From the NCBI RefSeq assembly GCF_023898315.1, contig NC_064615.1:737473450-737537449 (forward strand): a stretch of DNA of 64,000 nt, in the 5' to 3' direction. This document shows, piece after piece, positions 56,171 to 64,000 of the stretch; positions within the stretch are counted from its first letter, which is position 1, and every line of letters starts with the position of its first letter. The translations under genes and the position numbers were made by a program. Source of the DNA: Schistocerca nitens. Its lineage: Eukaryota; Arthropoda; Insecta; Orthoptera; Acrididae. The notes beneath the pieces were generated by a model, which saw nothing but the letters and a program-made list of their open reading frames with translations, had not been told where the DNA came from and did no database searches.

Positions 56171-57680
56171 CCTGACAAAAAAAAGTGAAACACCTACAAG
56201 TGGAGAAGCAAATGAAATTAAACTTAACAGGTTGAGAGGGAGTGTGATGTCATTTCAGTGACTACAAAATCAAGTCAAATTCACAAAGAATTTGGCAGCA
56301 TGAGCCCACTTATCAGGATCATGTTCCACCCACTCTGGCCTGGATGTATGCACTGATTCAGTTGGTAAGGGTGTTATGAAGTTATTTTATCCTCTCCTGA
56401 GGCAGACTGGCCCATAAATGTTGTAACTGGTCATTGATATCATGGATGCTGGCAGTAATGCAGAGTTGACATCCAAGCTGGTCCTACACATATCTCCCTG
56501 GTTACAGGGCCATGCACACAGTTCATTGAGAGACCTGCCATTTGTTGACGAGTGTTGTCCATTCAAAATGGTTCCACAATAGTGTCACATGAGGGATAAC
56601 ACATAAGAATGCAGAATTTCCTGCTGTCAAGTGCTCCCTCAGTCGCTACCAGTCACAACGTGTAGTCATATCAGATGACTCTTCACACCATGATGCTAGG
56701 AGTAACACTGCTGCACCTCTCAAAAACACTGGAAGAGTTGTCTATGATGGTCATATCGGCTGCAGAACCACAATGCATTGCTGAACGCAGTGCAATGGCA
56801 TTTATAGCATTCCGTGCTCCCCAGTTGTGGCACTTCATGAAACACAGCCATTTGTGTTGCAGTGTTAATGCCAGCCTACACACATGGGGCAGTAATTCTG
56901 TAGCCTGAAGCCGGCCGCGGTGGTGTCGCGGTTCTAGGCGCGCAGTCCGGAACCGTGCGACTGCTACGGTCGCAGGTTCGAATCCTGCCTCGGGCATGGA
57001 TGTGTGTGATGTCCTTAGGTTAGTTAGGTTTAAGTAGTTCTAAGTTCTAGGGGACTTACGACCACAGCAGTTGAGTCCCATAGTGCTCAGAGCCATTTTT
57101 TTGTAGCCTGAATGCTGCTGTTGTCTGACAAACGGTGTGGAATGACACATAATTTTGCAGGGTCTCCATTACTCAATCTTGCATGGCAGTTGCAGATGTG
57201 AAGGGTTTATGATGTGGTTGGTGCACAATAATATGCTCATACCTTGAGATGGTCAAGCATGGTTGATCAGAACATTGATGATGATTATACCTGCCCTAAC
57301 ATTGACACGCAGTCCAACATTGGACCATAGACACATCTGAATGCCCTATAAATCTGAATATTGCACGATTCAGCCAACTTGTCAGACAGACCTAAAATGA
57401 GCCTCCTTTCAAACTCTGTCTCACATAAAAGAAAGTGCCGCACACAAGTACACAGCATGTCCATTTCTTTCAGTGACCATTCAGCATCTGACAATTTAAA
57501 TGCCCTCTCATATACTCTACCAGACCTGGTAACAACACTGAAAACAAACACCACCAATGTACTCTGGTGGCCATTCTGCCAGCTACAGAGAATTGCAACT
57601 CTAATTATTTGAGTACTTGCTGATGGTGTGTGCCAGGACAAAGTTTCATGTCTCCCGCATTCTTCATAGTTTTTGTCAGG
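56171..57680 (-). mobile_element. Decayed Tc1-like transposon carrying a SINE
   Basis: The ends CCTGACAAAAA (56171) and its mirror TTTTTGTCAGG (57680) suggest terminal inverted repeats. On the minus strand near 56530-56390 the C-terminal transposase pattern can be read (DQLGCQLCITASIHDINDQL, then QHLWASLPQE), equivalent to the W-D-x-LG-R and Q-L-x-x-x-W-x-x-IPQ region of Tc1-like proteins. The catalytic residues are not readable. The tRNA-derived SINE at 56910-57101 has inserted into it. Boundaries rest on only 11 matching bases. Confidence 0.5.
56910..57101 (+). mobile_element. tRNA-derived SINE, second copy, 11-bp target duplication
   Basis: Same family as 9671-9874: identical B box GGTTCGAATCC at 56975-56985 and the same body (GATGTCCTTAGGTTAGTTAG). 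The 5' A-box region differs (TGGTGTCGCGG), so it may belong to another subfamily or be mutated. Perfect 11-bp direct repeats TGTAGCCTGAA at 56899-56909 and 57102-57112 mark the insertion. It ends in a T-run instead of the GAACCATTTTTGAA end of the first copy. Confidence 0.95.
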
Positions 57681-57840
57681 CAGGGTTCATTTGATGCTCT
57701 GTAGGGGTCAGTGGAAGATGTTGCTGAACAATAGTTACTAACCTCAATTTCTTCTTTGTGGCACCCCCTACAACCCCTCAAAGTTTGTAGGTATTGTTTT
57801 TATTATACTCTCTGCAGCTCTTTCCTCATTGTCATTGTTG

Positions 57841-58480
57841 TCAGTGTGCATTGATGATTGAAAAATTATGACCAAGTGCATAATAGTATGTTAGTAAAAC
57901 TTTGGAACACAATACAGCAGCTGCTAGGATGTTGATCCACCTGGGGAACACAATGCAGCAACAGTTCTGCATGGCACAAATTGAACAAGTCCTTTGTAGG
58001 TTTCTGGAGGTACATGGCAACAGGTCACACTGCTCCTGTAAATTACTCATCATTGGTATGTGGACACAGAGCTGGTGTCCCATGTCATTCCAGACATGTC
58101 CTATCAGGTTCAGGTCAGACAATTATGGTGGCTAAGATATCAACGTGATTTCACTGTCATGCTTATCAAGCTACTGTAATACAATTCTGGCCTTGTAACA
58201 CAGACAGTTATCCTCCTGGAAGATGCAATCTCCTTTGGGGAAAACATCAAGCATGAAAGCTTTGTAATAATGTTCATGAAGCCACAGTGGAATCACAGTT
58301 GAATGTCCACTATAACACAATATTGCCGCCACCAGCCTGTGTCCTGTGTCCATGGTGCGTTGCATATTTCCAATAGTCGTTTGTCTGAGCAACTGCTTAT
58401 CTGGATGCTATCATTGACCTGCTGTAACAAGAAACATGATTCACCTGACTAGGTAACACATTTCTAATGCTCATATCTCA
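57841..58480 (-). pseudogene. Tc1-like transposase fragment
   Basis: The minus strand reads GDCIFQEDNCLCYKARIV at about 58240-58180, matching the second catalytic block (F-Q-x-DN-x-x-x-H, with the His lost). SDLNLIGHVWNDMGHQL follows at about 58122-58070, matching SPDLNPIEHVWD with the catalytic Glu replaced by Gly. It differs from the neighbouring Tc1-like relic and from the 3391 element. No terminal repeats were found. Confidence 0.7.
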
Positions 58481-58539
58481 ATATGGTATGCTCCTACTGA
58501 AGAGTTAAAAATGCTTTTTTACTGAGCTAAATGGAGTCC

Positions 58540-60420
58540 TTAGCCAAACTAATCATAGAGAATTAAAAATTTTAAACGAAGACTTGAATGGTGAAGTAAG
58601 TTCAGAAAATGAAGGGCTTCAACACATCATGGGTGCTTATGGCATTGGGAACAAGAATGTAAATGAACTGCTGACAGATACATGCACTGAGCATGACCTA
58701 GTAATTGGCAGTTCATTGTTTTCACATTATAACTTGCATAATGTGGGTCCCATCAGATCATGTTACTGTAAGACAAATAGACCACATAACTGTAAGACAC
58801 AAGCTTCTACACTCTCTGTTAAATTTGAGAAGTAAGTGATGAACAGACATTGAAAGTAACTACCACGTAGGTTTGACAGACTTCAGCTTGGAGTGACAGT
58901 TGGGATCAACTTTAATCACAGGAGCACAAAGAATAGATATGAGAGGGGTTGTAGAATTACAAAACAAATTTCAAATCCTCTCTTAAGAAAATTTTATCCC
59001 AGAAGTAACTGAAAGAGGTTGCAAAAAATTAGTTATCTCAGTTTTCGATAGAACATCTTGGGATTTAAGACAAGTCAAAGGAAAGAATGGTTTATTGTGA
59101 CCTGTAGAATATTATTAATCACAGGAAAGAACTAAAACAAAGGAAAAATCTTAGTACTACAAAGGAGCTGCACAACATCATAAAATGGCTGTAAATACTT
59201 TTAAATGTGAAACACCAGTTAAGGATAAGAATGGGATGATAGTCATGACCCAATAGGCACAGGCACAAATATTGGAGAACATTCAAGGAGCTTTTAAATC
59301 ATGAAGGCAACCAAGAAGAACAGGTGATAGGTGCTCCAAAAGAAGTCAAAATGGAGCAAAATATAAATCTATGGTATTCTACAATGGACAGAAATAGGAT
59401 TGCTTTGAAAAGCCTAAAACAAGTAAAGGGTTGCAGGTCCAGACACAGCACCAGAGCTTTTAAGAACCGATATAGAAATCACTGTTAAAATGCTACCCAC
59501 ATACTGAAGGAAATTTAGCTTGAAGAGAAATCCTCAATGGAGTGGAAAAATGTGTTTCTGGAAAAGTTCCCAAAAAAGGGGAAACCTGTTGTAACAACTA
59601 GCATGGTATTACATTGCTGTGAGTGCTCAGTAAGATCCTCAACTGAATTATCTTACATAGGATTAAGTATTCACTTGAAAATCAACTGCCAAAATAGCAA
59701 GCCAGTTTTTGGGCACATCACAGATGTGTTTATCTTATTAATAGTCTTAGGGTCATCTTGAAGAAAACTGAAGAATTCTAGGTAACCATATACATGGTAT
59801 TCATTGATTTTAAAAGGGCCTTTGACTCTGGGAAACATCAAGTGCTGTGGCAGGTGTTGCATAAGTTTGGTGCACTATAGAAAATCCTGAACATCATCAA
59901 AGATGTGCATGATGGTTACAAATGTTGTGTGTTTCGCAAAGGAAATCCCACAGAGCCAAAAGGTGAGATCCAGAGTCTGGCAGTGATGTATTTTTTACCA
60001 TCACTTTTACTGCTTATCCATGACTCAGTTATGAGAAGAGTCGCAGCAGGCAGAAGAGGAATCTTAATGGGCAGTCCATGAATGTCTGGAGGATTTGGAA
60101 TTAGCAGACATTGCAGTTTTATTAGATCAGAGGCTGACCAATATGAAAGATAAATTACATTCTAACCAAAAAAAGAAGCAGAGACAGCTTGCCTCAAGAT
60201 AAGTATAGGTAAAACAAAGGAAATGAGAATAAATACTGGTGTGTGTGGGGGGGGGGGGGATGCAACAGTCGAAAAGAAGTCATTGGAATGGAATCCGCAG
60301 GGAACAAGGAAGAAAGGACGACCAACAGGTACATGGAGGATGTGAAGGTACAGCATTTTCCAGATGTTCTGAAGCCAAAGTTTTTGGAAATAAATCGTGT
60401 TTTCACTGTGGGTGAAATAG
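58540..60420 (+). mobile_element. RTE-like LINE fragment, endonuclease and RT, decayed
   Basis: The start (58581-58835) reads LNGEVSSENEGLQHIMGAYG and TCTEHDLVIGSSLFSHYNLH, the GDFNAKVG-GLHG and ELVIG-T-F-H blocks of RTE endonucleases. The catalytic GDFN Asp is not recoverable. RT remnants follow, such as VFIDFKRAFDSGKHQVLWQV at about 59799-59850, where the first catalytic Asp can be seen. Near 60300-60350 TRKKGRPTGTWRM matches the RRGRP-x-x-x-W tail. A G-run lies at 60247-60259. Many stops. Confidence 0.65.
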
Positions 60421-60449
60421 TGTACTAATATCATTGGACCAACTATCAG

Positions 60450-61242
60450 ACTCCTTCAACTGAATATCGAAAGCATTAGCAGGGCAAAGTGTGACTATCT
60501 GTCAAAATTTGTGCTGGACAACAATATCGATGTCGTCGCCATTCAGGAAACTTGTGTTTCCAGCGAAGAAATATTCCGAAGCCGAGGTCGAATTCCTGGA
60601 TATTCTGCACTTGGTGTAACTTACCATGAGGTGTATGGACTTGCTATGTATGTCCGTAACAACATAAACGGAGCTTCACTGATTTCTGTAAGTGTGGAGG
60701 CAGATATACATACAGTTTTCGTACAATTGCACGGATTTACTATTACAAATGTTTACAAACCACCAAAAACAACATGGCCCGATTTTGTCCTACACACAGC
60801 AGAACATCCTGCAATTTACATAGGAGACTTCAATAGTCACCACGATCTTTGGAAGTACTCTCAAAATGATGAAAATGGGAGCATGCTTGCCGAATGGGTC
60901 GAAGAGAATAATCTTCACCTAGTGTTTGATGCCAAAGATCAAGGCACTTTCAGGTCAGCTGCTTGGGACAAGGATTCAAATCCTGACTTATGCTTTGTTA
61001 GCTGCAACGAAACTGGTTTTCCCATCAACACCACAAGGAAAGTGATAGATGCCTTTCCTCACAGCCAACACAGACCTGTAATAATACAAATTGGTTGCAC
61101 AGTTCCTGTCATACGATCAATTCCGCATGCTCGATGGAATTTCCAGAAAGCTGACTGGATGAAGTTTTCAACGGAACTGGATAAGACATTCAATGGATAC
61201 CTCCATCACATAACAACTATCAACGCTTCATTGGTGCAGTAA
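60450..61242 (+). pseudogene. LINE APE-type endonuclease domain
   Basis: The open frame shows each block in order: LLQLNIESISRAKCDYL-like start, VVAIQETCVSSEE (catalytic Glu), YGLAMYVRNNINGASLISV, FTITNVYKPPKTTW, AIYIGDFNSHHDLW (catalytic Asp/Asn) and FPHSQHRPVIIQI (the S-D/Q-H-R-P catalytic end, where the usual Asp reads Gln). It nicks target DNA to prime reverse transcription. The frame shifts at about 61235, where the linker continues in another frame. The stop at 61240-61242 is a consequence. Confidence 0.82.
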
Positions 61243-61262
61243 CAGCAACAGCTAAAAAGTGT

Positions 61263-61969
61263 ATGCCAAGAGGATACCGAAAAGAATATGTTCCAGGATG
61301 GAATGATGAAAGTGAAACACTGTACCAACACTTCCAGCAAAGTGGTAATCCACAGATAGCTATGGAACTATTGTCCAGCTCGGAGATGTCTTGGAGGCAA
61401 AAATGGGCAGAAACAGTCGAAAATATGGACTTTACCCACTCAAGCAGGAATGCATGGAGTCTCCTGAGAAAACTGGGAGGAAGTGCACCAGCATGCAGAA
61501 AAAATTCTGAAGTAACACCAGACCAAATTGCTTCCCACATCATTACTACCTCAAGAGTACCTCCTGACAAGAAACATACAAGACATATCAGATGACAGCT
61601 TTGTGACCTGAAAAAGAATGCGTCTCCCTCATCTGAGTATACCCATCCCTTCACAGTTTCAGACATTGACTCTGGACTGAAGGACCTCTTAAAGCGCCTG
61701 GATTTGATGGTATCCATCCAGAATTCCTGATCCATTTGGGAGGAAAAGCTAAGAAATGGCTGGCAGAATTCTTCACTGACATCCTGCTGACTGGTCAACG
61801 TCCATTGGAGTTTAAAAAGGCGAAGATAATGTCTGTTCTGAAACCTGGCAAACCCAGCAACAAGGTAGAAAGCTATCGCCCCATTGCCCTACTTAGCTGC
61901 TGCTACAAGCTTTTTGAAAGGCAAATATATAACAGAATAAGCAGCGCTATCCTAGAGAACGTTCATTGA
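61263..61969 (+). pseudogene. LINE linker and RT start, frameshifted
   Basis: The linker reads MPRGYRKEYVPGWNDESETL and WSLLRKLGGSAP, a pattern found between endonuclease and RT in Jockey/I-type ORF2. After stops, the RT opening appears at about 61685-61960: PEFLIHLGGKAKKWLAEFF, MSVLKPGKPSNKVESYRPIA and LLSCCYKLFERQIYNRI. A stop follows ENVH at 61967. Confidence 0.75.
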
Positions 61970-63176
61970 TCAGGCAGGCTTCAGACCAGGGCGTAGCTGC
62001 TGCAACCAAGTATTGTCTCTCACATCCTTCATAGAGTCAGGATACCAAATGATGCAGAAAACATCTGTGGCATTTGTTGATCTAACTGCCGCCTTCGACA
62101 CTGTGTGGAGGGAAGGCCTTATCTACAAATTTCTCCGCATCATACCCTGCAGAACAATGGCTTGACTGCTTAACAGCATGCTAAGTGATCAGAAGTTCCA
62201 GGTAATCACTGGAAGCAACATAAGTAAGGAGAGGAAGCTGAACAATGGATTGCCTTAAGGATTAGTTCTCTCACCCTTACTGTTCAACCTATATCTATCT
62301 GATCTGCCTGACACTTTGTCCAGAAAATACTGCTATGCCGATGACCTGGCTCTAGCCATAAAACACCAAGAAATGAAGACAACGGAAGAGATTCTAGCCA
62401 ATGACCTGTCTGCATTAGATAATTACTTCAAAATCTGGAGACTCCAACCCAGTGTGAGTAAAACAGAAGTGTGTTGCTTCCATCTAAATAACCAGTTGGT
62501 GAACGTAAAACTGGAAGTAAGTTTCAGAGGCAGAATTCTTTGTCATAATTGGAACCCAAAATATCTTGGTGTCATCCTGGATCGCACACTATGCTTCAAA
62601 CAACACCTTCTTAACTTAGCTCAAAAGTTGAGGACTCGAAACAACATCCTCCATAAGCTATGCGGAACTACCTGGGGATCTTCAGCAACCACCCTGCAAT
62701 CTTCAGCTCTGGGCTTGGTGTACTCAAGTGCTGAGTATTGTGCACCTGTTTGGACGAACAGTCATCATACAAGGCTTGTTGATACCCAGCTGAATACGAC
62801 AATGCACATAATATCTGGCGCAATCAGATCTACTCCAGTTTATTGGCTTCCACTGTTAACCGGTATAATGCCTCCTGACCTATGCAGATGTACTGCCCTT
62901 ATGAGAGAATTCTACAAGAGCTCCAGGAATTCTAACCTACCCATGCACAGTAACCTGCCGCTTTTAAATCATAAGAGACTGAAATCATGCCATCCAACTC
63001 TGTGGAATGCTGCTGACATGGTTGCTAAGGATTTCAAACCTCTTGAAGAATGGAAAGGTTGGTGGGAAGCAGTGACAGATGTGCATCTGCATAACATCTT
63101 CTCAGGTGCTAAACTTCCAACTGGATTCGAGCTGGACTACTCTCAACAGAATCTGTACCAGCCATGGTCGATGTAG
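61970..63176 (+). pseudogene. LINE RT palm and C-terminal region
   Basis: Between 61970 and 62315 the palm blocks are readable in mixed frames (QAGFRPGRSC-like; VAFVDLTAAFDTVW near 62070-62110; a GLP-GLVLSP-LFN region near 62250). From 62316 a long frame begins RKYCYADDLALAIKHQE with both YADD Asp residues, then PKYLGVILDRTLCFKQHLLN and VYSSAEYCAPVWTNSHHTRL, the normal C-terminal blocks. It reads into another frame near 63150. Confidence 0.82.
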
Positions 63177-63360
63177 GGATGCTCTCTTTAAGTGGAAGAA
63201 GCTGCCTGATCCAGCCTGTGACTGCGGGGCTCCATACCAGACTGTTCACCACATTGTCAGTGAATGCAGGATTCGAGCCTATCACGGCGCCAAAGAGGAC
63301 TTCCTGCTAGCAACTCCAGATGCAGTGCGCTGGATTGAAGGACTGGATATTCAGTTGTAA
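63079..63360 (+). pseudogene. LINE ORF2 C-terminal CCHC zinc finger
   Basis: From about 63165 this frame gives CRDALFKWKKLPDPACDCGA, PYQTVHHIVSEC and ends WIEGLDIQL before TAA at 63358-63360. The Cys-x-Cys, His and Cys spacing matches the terminal finger found in Jockey/I-like ORF2 proteins, thought to bind template RNA or target DNA. The preceding frame overlaps it, so a frameshift near 63150-63175 separates them. Confidence 0.75.
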
Positions 63361-63470
63361 AGACAAACTTAAGTTTCTTGTGTGTTAATATGTACATATG
63401 TATATGTAATTTAATTTCATGATATGTCTGTATTAGCCATACGCTAAATAAAAGTGTACTAATTTTGAAT

Positions 63471-64000
63471 ATAAATGAACAAGCTTTATTAGCAAAAGTT
63501 ACATTCATTTATTTACCCAGAAAAACCATCCAGAATGTAAAAGTTTAATTATTACATAAGAATCTAAGAGGATGTATTATGGAGGAAGTCTTGTTTCATA
63601 TGTTCTGTTATTTGTCTGAGTTATTCCCATAAACATTGATCTACTTCTTGTACTTCTGGTATAAAAATATTTTACAGCAATGCATAGTGATACATTGCCT
63701 TAGGTGTTTGATTTATACTATTTCAATAGTAAACTAATTTGTATTGGTTCATACTATGTGTATTACTGTTTAGCTTTGCATGCTGCATATACATATAGAC
63801 CTTAGTCAACTTTCACATAAACATTGGGCAACATCACATTAGCCAGTAGTGTACAGGAAATTATTGACTATATCAACATTTACCAATGGTTTCTGCATTA
63901 TTTTTATTAGTCTTCACATTTTTCACTATTGTGTAATTTGTATATCTACTGTTTATGTAGTCATTGGGCTACCTCTGACAGACATGTTGTCTAATGCATA
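63471..64000. other. No gene recognised
   Basis: AT-rich sequence to the end of the window. No coding, RNA or repeat boundary visible. Confidence 0.45.

Larger units (their letters stand above)
60440..63470 (+). mobile_element. Jockey/I-like LINE ORF2 with terminal CCHC finger
   Basis: Endonuclease (60450-61242), linker (61243-61595), RT (61690-62500) and a C-terminal zinc finger (63200-63290) lie in order on the plus strand, broken by a few frameshifts and stops. ORF1 is not visible upstream, where an RTE fragment abuts, so the copy is probably 5'-truncated. An AATAAA at 63446-63451 near the end may be its poly(A) signal. Confidence 0.8.

Noticed and set aside
56683-56997. Minus-strand 104-codon frame beginning MPEAGFEPATV
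   Set aside because: The start is the translated tRNA-like head of the SINE, a common false protein start in SINE-rich genomes; the rest is Tc1-like relic.

Overview
This window looks like a stretch of a large, repeat-rich insect chromosome. The only host gene I can support is calcineurin subunit B (+ strand). Five coding exons lie between 25913 and 43480 and encode residues 2 to 170 of the usual 170-residue protein; the initiator ATG must lie on an exon I cannot place. The tRNA-derived SINE (two copies), the Tc1-like element and the palindromic repeats resemble families I associate with orthopterans such as Schistocerca. That host assignment is inference from family resemblance, not a database result.

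Layout, 1-25900: the window opens inside a decayed Ty3/Gypsy LTR retrotransposon (1-7061, gag, protease, RT, RNase H, integrase, then a probable 3' LTR). It is split at a TA by an apparently intact Tc1-like transposon (3391-4812). A SINE follows (9671-9874). A plus-strand Jockey/I-type LINE (about 10320-16170) is interrupted by a minus-strand RTE LINE (about 11390-13360). A decayed minus-strand LINE covers about 16190-18240. A PIF/Harbinger relic (about 18260-23290) holds a smaller Harbinger element (19081-20495, TAA target duplication) and a LINE tail. A LINE 3' end lies at 24610-25290.

Layout, 25900-44700: the calcineurin B gene. Its 15-kb second visible intron carries a mariner-derived foldback (27000-27865), an RTE tail, a complete mariner-type transposon with perfect 32-bp inverted repeats (34385-35742), a CR1/Jockey-like LINE and a decayed mariner. 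The 1.9-kb last intron carries a mariner end and a palindromic foldback (42641-43041) with 11-bp flanking direct repeats.

Layout, 44700-64000: a LINE endonuclease fragment abuts a minus-strand Penelope-like element with inverted ends (46025-48124). Then come a P-element/THAP9-like transposase fragment (about 50350-50960), a plus-strand LINE with an (ATT)n tail (51425-53243), a Tc1-like relic carrying a SINE, a second Tc1-like fragment, an RTE fragment and a Jockey/I-like LINE with a YADD RT and a CCHC finger (60440-63470).

Apart from calcineurin B, the genes work as selfish elements. Only two transposase genes (3546-4568 and 34559-35614) look unbroken. I saw no CRISPR array, operon, rRNA, free tRNA gene or obvious new host system. 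The main value of the window is its record of nested insertions and a few structurally odd elements.
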